Below are positions 54,363-62,955 of a DNA stretch of 64,000 nucleotides, one piece after another. Every line of letters begins with the position of its first letter. Positions within the stretch are counted from its first letter, which is position 1. The DNA lies in assembly GCF_000296215.2 (NCBI RefSeq), contig NZ_CP013949.1, forward strand, positions 5,697,501 to 5,761,500, in the 5' to 3' direction. Source of the DNA: Bradyrhizobium sp. CCGE-LA001. GTDB taxonomy: Bacteria; Pseudomonadota; Alphaproteobacteria; Rhizobiales; Xanthobacteraceae. Made by a program: the position numbers and the translations under genes. The notes under the pieces are model-generated. The model made no database searches and was not told the origin of the DNA. It was given only the letters and a program-made list of their open reading frames with translations.

Positions 54363-54398
54363 AGCCGCCGGTTCCGCGCAATCGCGGGACCGGCGGCT
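54363..54398 (+). terminator. Hairpin between binding-protein and permease genes
   Basis: AGCCGCCGGT (54363-54372) and ACCGGCGGCT (54389-54398) pair perfectly, and CCGCG/CGCGG extends the stem, giving about 16 pairs with a four-base loop. There is no T-tract. This placement is typical for raising binding-protein level over the membrane components. Confidence 0.7.
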
Positions 54399-54425
54399 GA
54401 ATCGATCTCTCGGATAGATAGTCTG

Positions 54426-55199
54426 ATGCGTCCTCTGGACCCCGTTACATCGAGGCAGCGCGCGGCCTATGGCCTTGCGTTCTTCGTGCTGTTCGTCGCC
54501 CTCTGGTCGTGGGCGACGATCGGCGGCCATGTGTCGAAGACCTTCCTCGCCAATCCCCTGACCATGGTGCAGGAGGGCGTCGAGCTGCTCACCAAGCACG
54601 GCTTCCTCTACGACATCGGCATGACGATCTGGCGCGTCGTCGGCGGCTTTGCGCTCGCCGCCATCATCGCGGTGCCGCTCGGCGTGCTGATGGGGGCGTA
54701 CAAGCCGGTCGAAGCGTTCCTCGAACCGTTCGTCTCCTTTGCACGCTATCTGCCCGCCTCCGCCTTCATCCCGCTGCTGATCCTGTGGGCCGGCATCGGC
54801 GAATTGCAGAAGCTGCTCGTCATCTTCATCGGTTCGGTGTTCCAGGTCATCCTGATGGTCGCGGTGACCGTCGGCGCCACGCGGCGCGACCTGGTCGAAG
54901 CCGCCTATACGCTGGGCGCCAGCGACCGGGGCATCATCCGCCGGGTGCTGCTGCCCTCCTCCGCGCCGGAGATCGCCGAGATCCTGCGGCTGGTGCTGGG
55001 TTGGGCCTGGACCTACGTCATCGTCGCCGAGCTGATCGGCTCGTCCTCCGGCATCGGCCACATGATCACCGACAGCCAAGCCCTGCTCAACACCGGCCAG
55101 ATCATCTTCGGCATCATCGTGATCGGATTGATCGGCCTCATCTCGGACTTCCTGTTCAAGGCGTTCAACGCCTGGCTGTTTCCGTGGAAGCTCGCATGA
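54426..55199 (+). CDS. ABC transporter permease in the hut locus
   Basis: This 257-residue inner-membrane permease has about six spans and the EAA loop (LVEAAYTLGASDRGIIRRVLLPSSAPEI) that meets the ATPase. ATG 54426 follows a 72-base gap holding a hairpin. It overlaps the ATPase gene by four bases (ATGA). Substrate specificity comes from the upstream binding protein. Confidence 0.9.
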   Translation: MRPLDPVTSRQRAAYGLAFFVLFVALWSWATIGGHVSKTFLANPLTMVQEGVELLTKHGFLYDIGMTIWRVVGGFALAAIIAVPLGVLMGAYKPVEAFLEPFVSFARYLPASAFIPLLILWAGIGELQKLLVIFIGSVFQVILMVAVTVGATRRDLVEAAYTLGASDRGIIRRVLLPSSAPEIAEILRLVLGWAWTYVIVAELIGSSSGIGHMITDSQALLNTGQIIFGIIVIGLIGLISDFLFKAFNAWLFPWKLA

Positions 55200-55981
55200 C
55201 GACGCTCAGGATCGAACAGGTTTCGCGCACCTTTCCTGCGCGCCATGGCAACGCGCCGACCAAGGCGCTGGAGCCGACCGACCTGGTCATCGGCAACAAC
55301 GACTTCGTCACCATCCTCGGACCCTCCGGCTGCGGCAAGTCCACGCTGCTCCGCATCGTCGCCGGCCTCGACCGTCCGACCAGCGGACGCGTGACGCTCG
55401 ATGGACGCGAGGTGACCGGCCCGGGCGCCGATCGCGGCATGGTGTTCCAATCCTACACGCTGTTCCCGTGGCTGACCGTGCGCGAGAACATCGCCTTTGG
55501 TTTGCGCGAGCGCGGCGTGGCCGAGGGCGAGCGCAACAAGATCGCCGACGCCTTCATCCGCCAGGTCGGCTTGGCCGGCTTCGAGAACCACTGGCCGAAG
55601 CAACTCTCCGGCGGCATGCAGCAGCGCACCGCAATTGCGCGCGCGCTCGCCAATGATCCGAAGATCCTGCTGCTCGACGAGCCCTTCGGCGCGCTCGACA
55701 ACCAGACCCGCGCCCTGATGCAGGAGATGCTGCTCGGGATCTGGGAGCGCGACCAGAAGACGGTGCTGTTCGTGACCCACGACATCGAGGAAGCCATCTT
55801 CCTCGGCAGCCGCGTCATCGTCATGAGCGCGCGTCCCGGCCGGATCAAGGCCGAGATCAATGTCGACCTGCCGCATCCGCGCTCCTACAAGATTAAGACC
55901 ACGCCGGAATTCGTCCAGCTCAAGGAACGGCTGGTCGAGGAGATCCGCACCGAGGCGCTGAAGGTTGCCGAACATGCCTGA
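55196..55981 (+). CDS. ABC transporter ATP-binding protein in the hut locus
   Basis: This 261-residue ATPase has Walker A GPSGCGKST, signature LSGGMQQRTAIARAL, Walker B ILLLDEPFGALD and the H-loop in FVTHDIEEA, all canonical for NitT/TauT-type ATPases. It overlaps both the permease and the following amidohydrolase, so all are translated together. Confidence 0.92.
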   Translation: MTTLRIEQVSRTFPARHGNAPTKALEPTDLVIGNNDFVTILGPSGCGKSTLLRIVAGLDRPTSGRVTLDGREVTGPGADRGMVFQSYTLFPWLTVRENIAFGLRERGVAEGERNKIADAFIRQVGLAGFENHWPKQLSGGMQQRTAIARALANDPKILLLDEPFGALDNQTRALMQEMLLGIWERDQKTVLFVTHDIEEAIFLGSRVIVMSARPGRIKAEINVDLPHPRSYKIKTTPEFVQLKERLVEEIRTEALKVAEHA

Positions 55982-57206
55982 CACTCCGCCCCGCACTGAG
56001 GGAACGCGCGTCCTCGCCGACCTCAACGCGCTCCGCGCCATCGGCGCCTACAAGACCGGCGTGCACAAGCCGACCTTCTCCGAGCCGCACAGGCAGTCGC
56101 TCGACTGGCTGGTGCAGAAGCTGCCCGATGCGGGCCTCTCCGCCGCGATCGACGGCATCGGCAACGTCTTCGGCACCAGCACGAAGCCGGGACCGAAACT
56201 GCTCGCGGGCTCACATCTGGAAAGCCAGAATTACGCCGGCTGGCTCGATGGCCCGCTCGGCGTTATCTATGCGCTGGAAGCCGCGCGCGTGCTCAATGCC
56301 GATCCCGCCTTCAACGGCGCGGTCGAAGTCGCCTGCTGGTGCGACGAGGAAGGGCATTTCGGCAGCTTCCTCGGCTCGCGCTCGTTTGTGGGGCAAGTGA
56401 CCGAGGCCGAAATCGATGCCGCGCGCGACCGCACCAGCGGCCGCTCCATGCGCGAGGCACTCGCCGACATGGGTCTTTCCGGACGGGCGCGCGTCACCGC
56501 CGAGCCGGGCCGGCACGTCGGATATCTCGAGGCGCATATCGAGCAGGGCGACACGCTCGAAAGCGGCCGCCTCGCGATCGGCGTCGTGACCTCCATCGTC
56601 GGCATCTGGCAATACAGGATCAACTTCGCCGGCGAGCAGAACCACGCCGGCACCACGCGCATGGCCGTACGCAAGGATGCGGGGCTGGCGCTGGCCAAGT
56701 TCTGCGTCGCGATCGACGAACGTTTCCCTGATGCTTGCGGTCCGCGGACGGTGTGGACCACCGGCCGCATCACGCTCGATCCGGGCGCGCCGAGCATCAT
56801 TCCGGGCGGCGCAGAGATGCTGTTCCAGATCCGCGATGACGATCCCGCCGTCATCGCGCGGCTGGAGCAATTGCTGCGGACTATGGTAGACGAGGTCAAC
56901 GCGAAGGGCCCCTGCACCGTCACCGTCACGAAGCTGCGCACCGGCGCACCTGCGATGATGAACTCCGGCTTTCAGGATACGATCGAAGCCGCAAGCAAGG
57001 CCTTCGCCGGCGGACGATCCATCCGCATGCCCAGCGGCGCCGGCCACGATGCGCAAATGCTAGCAACGATCATGCCCGCGGCCATGCTGTTCGTGCCGTC
57101 GATCGGCGGCATCAGCCATCACTGGACCGAGAACACAGCGGATTCCGATATCGTCACCGGCGCGGAGGTGTTCGTCGACGCCTGCCGCCGCATTCTCGGC
57201 GGCTAG
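55974..57206 (+). CDS. M20-family zinc amidohydrolase (hydantoinase/carbamoylase type) in the hut locus
   Basis: This 410-residue metallo-amidase has zinc-site regions GSHLESQNYAGWLDG, CDEEGHFGSFLGS and LEAHIEQGDTLES, plus HAGTTRM in the dimer domain, as in N-carbamoyl-L-amino-acid hydrolases and allantoate amidohydrolases. ATG 55974 overlaps the ATPase stop. As hutG (N-formylglutamate deformylase) is missing here and this gene closes the hut transcript, it may hydrolyse N-formylglutamate; this is an inference from context. Confidence 0.88.
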   Translation: MPDTPPRTEGTRVLADLNALRAIGAYKTGVHKPTFSEPHRQSLDWLVQKLPDAGLSAAIDGIGNVFGTSTKPGPKLLAGSHLESQNYAGWLDGPLGVIYALEAARVLNADPAFNGAVEVACWCDEEGHFGSFLGSRSFVGQVTEAEIDAARDRTSGRSMREALADMGLSGRARVTAEPGRHVGYLEAHIEQGDTLESGRLAIGVVTSIVGIWQYRINFAGEQNHAGTTRMAVRKDAGLALAKFCVAIDERFPDACGPRTVWTTGRITLDPGAPSIIPGGAEMLFQIRDDDPAVIARLEQLLRTMVDEVNAKGPCTVTVTKLRTGAPAMMNSGFQDTIEAASKAFAGGRSIRMPSGAGHDAQMLATIMPAAMLFVPSIGGISHHWTENTADSDIVTGAEVFVDACRRILGG

Positions 57207-57321
57207 CTTATCTACTTTTTGCGTGATCGATTATGGCCTGATCAGGCAAATCGCGCCTGATTTGAACAAGACGCAGGACGCGCGGCATGCCTAGGCTCGG
57301 GGCACGCACGAGAGACCCGTC

Positions 57322-58236
57322 TTGTCAGAGAGCCCGAACGGCGCCGCAACGCCTGCCTCCATCGTCGAAGCCCTCAAGGCCGTCGCCGGCCGTCCGACGA
57401 ACGTGCGCGCGAGCTTCGCCAAAGGCTGGTGCGTCCGCGGCACCTATACCCCGTCGGACAAAGCGGGGAACGTCACGCGATCGCGGAGCTTTACGAGACC
57501 ATCGCGCGTGCTGGCCCGTTTCTCGGTGGGCGGCGGCAATCCCGACGTGGCAGACACCAACCGGCAGGTGCTGCGCGGCTTCAGCTTCAGGCTCGGCAAT
57601 GAGGCTCATCGGTCCGACATCCTCACACAGAGCGCGCCCGTGCATTTCGCGAGGACACTCGAACAGATGCTGGCCTTCCTCGAAGCACGCATTCCCCCCT
57701 TGAACGAGGCCAGGATCGCAGCCTTCTCGTCGGCCAATCCCGAGACGCTCAATCAGGCGGACTATGTCGCCGCGCGTCAGCTGCCCGGAAGCTTTGCCGG
57801 CACGACCTATTGGGGCGTGCACGCCTTTCCGGCCACCAGCACGAACGGCGAGACACGCTTCATCAAGTTCAAGGTCGCGCCCGTCGGCGACGACTTCACG
57901 CTGACTGAACAGGAAGCCGACACGATGCCGGCCGACTTCCTGCACCACGACCTGAAGGGGCGGATTGCCACGGGCGATGCTCGCCTCAACGTGATGGCGC
58001 TGCTCGACCGTCCGGGCGACCCGGTCATGGACGTGACCGTGCGTTGGCCGGACGAGGACAGCCGTGAAGAGGTGCGCCTGGGTACGATCGTGATCACGGC
58101 ATTCGAACCGAACGAGGCCTGCGACGCCTCGATTTTCGACCCGGTCAATCTTGCCGACGGCATCGGCCACCCGCCGGACGAGATCTTTGCGGCGCGGCGC
58201 ACCGGCTATGCCATTTCGCTGGCGAAACGACGCTGA
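57322..58236 (+). CDS. Small catalase-family protein lacking the distal histidine
   Basis: This 304-residue protein fits the short catalase family in overall length and sequence: RVLARFSVGGGNPDVAD, RGFSFRL, and a C-terminal RRTGYAIS segment whose Tyr can be the proximal heme ligand. In catalases the RxxHAKG motif holds the distal His; here it reads RASFAKG, with Phe32 in its place. Peroxidase activity may be lost or altered. The start is a TTG at 57322 with AGAGA upstream. It converges with an AraC gene. Confidence 0.75.
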   Translation: MSESPNGAATPASIVEALKAVAGRPTNVRASFAKGWCVRGTYTPSDKAGNVTRSRSFTRPSRVLARFSVGGGNPDVADTNRQVLRGFSFRLGNEAHRSDILTQSAPVHFARTLEQMLAFLEARIPPLNEARIAAFSSANPETLNQADYVAARQLPGSFAGTTYWGVHAFPATSTNGETRFIKFKVAPVGDDFTLTEQEADTMPADFLHHDLKGRIATGDARLNVMALLDRPGDPVMDVTVRWPDEDSREEVRLGTIVITAFEPNEACDASIFDPVNLADGIGHPPDEIFAARRTGYAISLAKRR

Positions 58237-58239
58237 GGT

Positions 58240-59172
58240 TCACGCCCCCGCGCGCGAAGCGCCGAGCGTCTCACGGCGCCAGGCGGCCGGGCTGGCGCCG
58301 ACGATCGAGGAAAACACGCGCGTGAAGTGACTCTGGTTGGCGAACCCGGCCGAGATCGCGATCTCCGTCAGCGGCAGGTCGCGAACCGTCATCAGCTGCT
58401 TGGCAGCCTTGACGCGCTGATGAAGCAGCCATTGGTGCGGTGGCAAGCCGACGGAGACGCGAAATGCGCGGGAAAAATGGCTGACCGAGAGATCCAGCTC
58501 AGCCGCAATCTTCTGGAGCGAGAGCTTGCCGCCGAGGTCGGATTCCAGCCTCTCGCAAGCGCGCTTCACCTGCCAGGGCGCAAGGCCACCCCGCGCGGGC
58601 TCGGATCTCGGCGCAAGCCCGCCATAGGTCTGAGCGACATGGGCGGTCAGCCCGAGCATCATGTGATCGATGAAGAGCTGGTTGGCCTCGTCCGGTCTGC
58701 GCAGGCCTTTCCGCAGCGATGCGCCGATGTGGCGGATCGTTTCGTCGTCGTGTCCAAGGCCGACCCGACAATCGAGCTCGTCGATCCGCGGCGCATGGCA
58801 CTGCTCGGAGATGCTGTCGAGTGCCGAACGTGGAATGTAGAAGTGCAGGGAGTGGAACGGCTTGTCGATGACATAGCGCGGATCGCGCTTGAGGTCGTAA
58901 AGATAAGTCGTGCCGGCGTGGACGTCAGCCTTCATGATGCACTTGCCGTCATCCCAAAGCTCGCAATCCGGGTAATCCTGTAATTTCAGGCTGACAAGAA
59001 AGGCGTCTTCGGCGGCAAACGAACCGGACAGACCTCGCACCGGGCGATCATTCCGGGTTTCGGTCACCGCGAGCTCGGTGCCGCGCAGCGAGCGCGTGAC
59101 CAAGGCGGGCGGCGTTTCCGTCAAACGCAGGAAGTGCCCGAGCCTCTGTCCATAGGCGCCTGGCTGGGTCAT
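58240..59172 (-). CDS. AraC-family transcriptional regulator
   Basis: This 310-residue regulator has a C-terminal double helix-turn-helix (SLQKIAAELDLSVSHFSRAFRVSVG; PLTEIAISAGFANQSHFTRVFSSIVGASPAAWRRE) and an N-terminal sensing half of unknown ligand. ATG 59172 has AGAAGGGA upstream. It ends 3 bases from the catalase-like gene, in the opposite direction. Confidence 0.85.
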   Translation of the reverse strand: MTQPGAYGQRLGHFLRLTETPPALVTRSLRGTELAVTETRNDRPVRGLSGSFAAEDAFLVSLKLQDYPDCELWDDGKCIMKADVHAGTTYLYDLKRDPRYVIDKPFHSLHFYIPRSALDSISEQCHAPRIDELDCRVGLGHDDETIRHIGASLRKGLRRPDEANQLFIDHMMLGLTAHVAQTYGGLAPRSEPARGGLAPWQVKRACERLESDLGGKLSLQKIAAELDLSVSHFSRAFRVSVGLPPHQWLLHQRVKAAKQLMTVRDLPLTEIAISAGFANQSHFTRVFSSIVGASPAAWRRETLGASRAGA

Positions 59173-59395
59173 CGGGAAGTCCCTTCTGTGGAAGCCCGAA
59201 CGCAGGCCACAGTGTCCTGCAATTTCAGGCGTGCATTATCCGATATCCGGAAGCGACTGTCCACTTTTGTACACAAGACGAGCTTTACGCGTTTTCACGA
59301 ACGCACGATCGACTGGCGAGGTGCTTCATAGCGAGCGAAGTGGAGCTCTGATTCTGGCCTGCCGCACACCATCGTTCCCCCCATCGTCATTACGA

Positions 59396-59496
59396 GCGCG
59401 GCGACTCGTCCACTAACGCTTTGAAAGGCGGGGGCAATCCATAGTCTTTCCGCGGAGGGATTCTGGATTGCTTCGTGGCTTCGCTCCTCGCATGAC
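59396..59496. repeat. Bradyrhizobium-type inverted repeat
   Basis: GTCATTACGAGCGCGGCGA on the left answers GCGAGGAGCGAAGCC-type sequence and ATGAC on the right, with GCAATCCATAG and CTGGATTGC complementary inside. It is a common intergenic form in this genus. Confidence 0.65.
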
Positions 59497-59534
59497 ACAG
59501 TGTGAGGTGGCAGCGTCGGTTCTCCAACTACCGC

Positions 59535-59637
59535 TGTCATTCCCCGCGAAGGCGGGGAATCCAGTCCGCCGCGGCGTCTCGGCTCAATAACAACTTTCTC
59601 GGAGTACTGGATCGCCCGGTCAAGCCGGGCGATGACA
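59535..59637. repeat. Bradyrhizobium-type inverted repeat
   Basis: TGTCATTCCCCGC on the left contains a nested hairpin (ATTCCCCGC / GCGGGGAAT), and the right end reads GATCGCCCGGTCAAGCCGGG then GATGACA. The outer ends TGTCAT and ATGACA are inverted copies. Confidence 0.7.
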
Positions 59638-59702
59638 GCAGTATGCAGCAGACACGCCTTCGCAGACTCGCGGCGCAATCCGCCCGAGCTTTGCTTGGTC
59701 AC

Positions 59703-59754
59703 GCACCCTCATATCCAAGAGGGTGCGGGGAAGGCCGGGTGCCGGCGGCACCCG
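59703..59754. repeat. Pair of hairpins in the long non-coding stretch
   Basis: GCACCCTC/GAGGGTGC (59703-59726) forms an eight-pair hairpin, and CGGGTGCC/GGCACCCG (59736-59754) another eight-pair hairpin with a three-base loop. They are 9 bases apart. No function is known; they may mark the border of a dispersed repeat. Confidence 0.55.
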
Positions 59755-60439
59755 CGGTCCGCTGCGCAAAAGGCACGCGCAGAAAACCGCACAGCAGCAT
59801 ACAGGTGAAGCCCAACACACGGCCTTCCCTGCGCGATGGTCGGACGGCTTATGCCGCGCTCTCCCGGGAGCCGAATTCTTTCTGGCCTCCCTCGCCCTCA
59901 CGGAATTCACCGGCCCTGCGCCGGTTGACGCTAGTGCCGCATCCGCAAGAGCTTGACCGTAGCAACGACGGCCAGGACCACACGGTTTTGCCGTACGCAC
60001 GGTTCGTTGGCGCCACAGGGTCCGCGGGCGTTGTGCACGTTACCCTCGGAATATGACGCGACGAACCTGACAGCGCCGTTCGTCCACGCGATGCGAAGGG
60101 CTCACGAAGAGCAATCCGCCCTGCCCTTGGCTTTCGCGCACGACGCTGCTGCGTCCACCGCAAGCCCGGCTCTGCGATCACACGACAACATGACCGCCCC
60201 TCAAGGGTGAGCCGGGATGAACGACCCATACGTCAATTCCGAATTTCGGTAAAAGTGGAATATTTCTCGCTGCGGGGCTTGACACTCACACCGCGCAAAT
60301 GGGTCGGGTGTTTTGCCCAGCGGCAGCCATTCCGCATCGAGATGCCTGCTGCGACGATTCGGGCAGCCGCGGACATAAAGGCGCGGCAATTCGGGGGCTC
60401 CTGAAGGCATCCCACCCTCCCTGATTCCCTGGAGTTCCC

Positions 60440-61600
60440 ATGCTTTCTGCCGACCGGCCGGCGACGCGCCTCGCGACCCGGCTCGCCTTCCTCGTCGCAG
60501 GCTTCGGCATCGCATGCTGGGCGCCGCTGGTGCCGTTCGCGAAGTCGCGCCTCGGCGTCGACGACGGCATCCTCGGATTGCTGCTTCTCAGCCTCGGCAT
60601 CGGATCGGTCCTCGCCATGCTTCTGACCGGCGTGCTGAGCGCGCGCTATGGCAGCAGGCCGATCATCCTCGCGGGCGGGTTCGGCCTCGCCGTCGTCCTG
60701 CCGCTGCTCGCGATCGCAAGCTCGCCTGCGGCGCTGGCGCTGGCGCTGTTTGCGTTCGGCGCCGCGCTCGGCTCGATCGATGTCGCCATGAACATCCATG
60801 CCGTGGAGGTCGAGCGCGCCGCGGCTCGTCCGCTGATGTCCGGCTTCCACGCCCTGTTCAGCATCGGCGGCTTCGCCGGATCCGCGCTGATGACGGCGCT
60901 GCTCTCGCTGCAGCTGGGCGCGCTCAGTTGCACGCTGATCTGCTCTGCCTTGATGCTGATCGCAATGCTGGTGACCTGGCCGCGCCTGCTCCGGTCGGCC
61001 CAGGCCCAGGAAGGGCCGCTATTCGTGCTGCCGCATGGATCGGTGCTGCTGCTCGCGCTGCTGGCCGCCATCACCTTCCTGGTCGAAGGCGCGATGCTCG
61101 ATTGGGGCGCGCTGCTCGTCATCGGCGCAGGCCTCGTCTCGGAGGCGCAAGGTGGCGCCGGCTATATCGTGTTCTCGATCGCGATGACGATCGGGCGGCT
61201 CGGCGGCGACGCCGTCGTCGCGCGCATCGGCGACCGCGCGACGCTGCTGTGGGGAAGCCTGATCGCCATCGCGGGCTTCGTGGTCCTGCTCACGGCTTCG
61301 ATGGCGGCGGTCGCGATGGCCGGCTTCCTGCTGATCGGCCTCGGCGCATCGAACCTCGTGCCGGTCCTGTTCCGCGGGGCGGCCAAGCAAACCGCCATGC
61401 CCACGGGGCTGGCGGTCGCGGCAATCACGACAGCCGGTTATGCGGGCATCCTGATCGGTCCCGCCGGCGTCGGCTTCGTTGCCGGCGTCAGCGGGCTGCC
61501 GATGGCGTTTTGGCTGCTGGCGGCGCTGATGGGTCTCGTCACGCTGGCGGCGGGCATCGTCACGCGGGAGCAGGCCCGGACATCGCGCGTCGAAGCCTGA
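60440..61600 (+). CDS. Major facilitator superfamily transporter
   Basis: This 386-residue inner-membrane transporter has about 12 spans. The conserved loop between spans 2 and 3 is seen as SARYGSRPIIL, and a repeat of it in the second half as VARIGDRATLLWGS. The frame starts with a short basic N-terminus at ATG 60440. It resembles YbjJ-like members; the cargo cannot be named. It has no obvious operon partner. Confidence 0.88.
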   Translation: MLSADRPATRLATRLAFLVAGFGIACWAPLVPFAKSRLGVDDGILGLLLLSLGIGSVLAMLLTGVLSARYGSRPIILAGGFGLAVVLPLLAIASSPAALALALFAFGAALGSIDVAMNIHAVEVERAAARPLMSGFHALFSIGGFAGSALMTALLSLQLGALSCTLICSALMLIAMLVTWPRLLRSAQAQEGPLFVLPHGSVLLLALLAAITFLVEGAMLDWGALLVIGAGLVSEAQGGAGYIVFSIAMTIGRLGGDAVVARIGDRATLLWGSLIAIAGFVVLLTASMAAVAMAGFLLIGLGASNLVPVLFRGAAKQTAMPTGLAVAAITTAGYAGILIGPAGVGFVAGVSGLPMAFWLLAALMGLVTLAAGIVTREQARTSRVEA

Positions 61601-61745
61601 GAGAACTCACGGATCGCTCAGCCCTGATCGATCGCCGGCGTCGTCACGCGCGCTCTCGTGAGGCGATGGGCATCGCCGACATCGGCGTTGCCCACGACCC
61701 GATTGCGCATGGCCGGGCTGCGCACTGACCGCACGACGGCTCGGC

Positions 61746-62261
61746 CTAGCCTTCGGCAGCAACTGCCCGGCGCGGCAGCTTCCAGTCGGGCCGGATGAAG
61801 TGACAGGTGTATCCGGCAGGATAGCGTTCGAGATAATCCTGATGCTCGGGCTCGGCTTCCCAGAACTCTGCTGCGGGCGCGACTTCGGTCACCACCTTGC
61901 CGGGCCACAGACCAGACGCCTCGACGTCGGCGATGGTGTCTTCGGCGATCCGCTTCTGCTGATCACTCGTGTAGAAGATCGCCGAACGATAGCTCGTGCC
62001 GAGATCGTTGCCCTGACGGTTGAGTGTGGTCGGATCATGGATCTGGAAGAAGAACTCCAGCATGGTCCGGAAGCTCGTCTTAGCGGGATTGAAGATGATC
62101 TCGATGGCTTCGGCGTGCCCTTCGTGATTGCGATAGGTGGCGTTCTTCACATGCCCGCCGGTGTAGCCGACGCGGGTCGAGATCACACCGGGCTGCTTGC
62201 GGATCAGATCCTGCATGCCCCAGAAGCAGCCTCCGGCCAAAACTGCGCGCTCTGTCGTCAT
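61746..62261 (-). CDS. msrA: Peptide methionine sulfoxide reductase MsrA
   Basis: The enzyme of about 171 residues repairs methionine-S-sulfoxide in proteins. The catalytic Cys is in GGCFWGMQDLI, followed by the GYTGGHVKNATYRN and HAEAIEIIFNP motifs of MsrA. ATG 62261 follows GGGAG; earlier in-frame codons add residues not found in the family. Confidence 0.93.
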   Translation of the reverse strand: MTTERAVLAGGCFWGMQDLIRKQPGVISTRVGYTGGHVKNATYRNHEGHAEAIEIIFNPAKTSFRTMLEFFFQIHDPTTLNRQGNDLGTSYRSAIFYTSDQQKRIAEDTIADVEASGLWPGKVVTEVAPAAEFWEAEPEHQDYLERYPAGYTCHFIRPDWKLPRRAVAAEG

Positions 62262-62417
62262 CTGACGCTCCCTGTTGATCGCTCCGTCCGTTCTGAGAGA
62301 ATATATGCCTTCGGGTGCCCGGCCGAAAGACGGGTCTTTGTCCATCCGGCTCCTCTCGCGAGCCCAAGCTTCGGCCGCTTCCGCCTCTCAGAACCGGATG
62401 GACACGAGAGCTCGCCG

Positions 62418-62840
62418 CTAGCCCAGCTTGGCGTCGAGCGTGATGGCGGCGTTGAGCACCTTCGACACCGGACAGTTCTTCTCAGCCTCACCGGCGATCT
62501 TCGCAAAGCCCGCATCATCGAGATTCGGCACTTTCGCGCGCAAGGTGAGCGCCGACTTGCTGATCTTGAAGCCCTTGCCTTCCGGCTCGAGCGTGACGGC
62601 GGCCTCCGTCGAGAGCTCCTCCGGCGTAAAACCCGCCATCTGAAGGCCGAAGGCCAACGCCATCGTAAAACAGCCGGCATGGGCCGCGGCGATCAGCTCC
62701 TCCGGATTGGTCCCCTTCTCGTTCTCGAAGCGGGTTTTGAACGAATAGGGCGTGTGCGCAAGCACACCGGATTCGCTGGAGAGCTGGCCCGTGCCGTCAC
62801 GACCGGTCCCCTTCCATACTGCTGTTGCCTTGCGGATCAT
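62418..62840 (-). CDS. OsmC-family peroxiredoxin-like protein
   Basis: This 140-residue protein has the OsmC fold motifs: TNPEELIAAAHAGCFTMALA and ENCPVSKVLNAAI, which carry the two reactive cysteines used to reduce organic hydroperoxides. ATG 62840 has GGAGA upstream. It lies near msrA, fitting an oxidative-stress pair. Confidence 0.9.
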   Translation of the reverse strand: MIRKATAVWKGTGRDGTGQLSSESGVLAHTPYSFKTRFENEKGTNPEELIAAAHAGCFTMALAFGLQMAGFTPEELSTEAAVTLEPEGKGFKISKSALTLRAKVPNLDDAGFAKIAGEAEKNCPVSKVLNAAITLDAKLG

Positions 62841-62955
62841 CCTGGTTCTCCTGGTTAGATTTGGGCCCCCGCGCTCGTACCGTTGAAAGGCGACATCGGC
62901 GTGACCGCACAGCAAGCTTTTGCAACCCTCCAGCGCCAAAGAGCGACCATCGCCG

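Larger units (their letters stand above)
59173..60439. other. Long non-coding stretch with repeats
   Basis: About 1.27 kb without a convincing gene. It contains two Bradyrhizobium-type inverted repeats (59396-59496, 59535-59637), two GC-rich hairpins (59703-59726 and 59736-59754) and then about 600 bases of complex sequence with many short palindromes. The frames there code only for compositionally odd, weakly supported peptides. It may be a dispersed repeat or RNA-coding region. Confidence 0.55.

Noticed and set aside
59620..60210. Several open frames in the long non-coding stretch
   Set aside because: They conflict with each other, have no convincing starts, and coincide with palindromic repeats.
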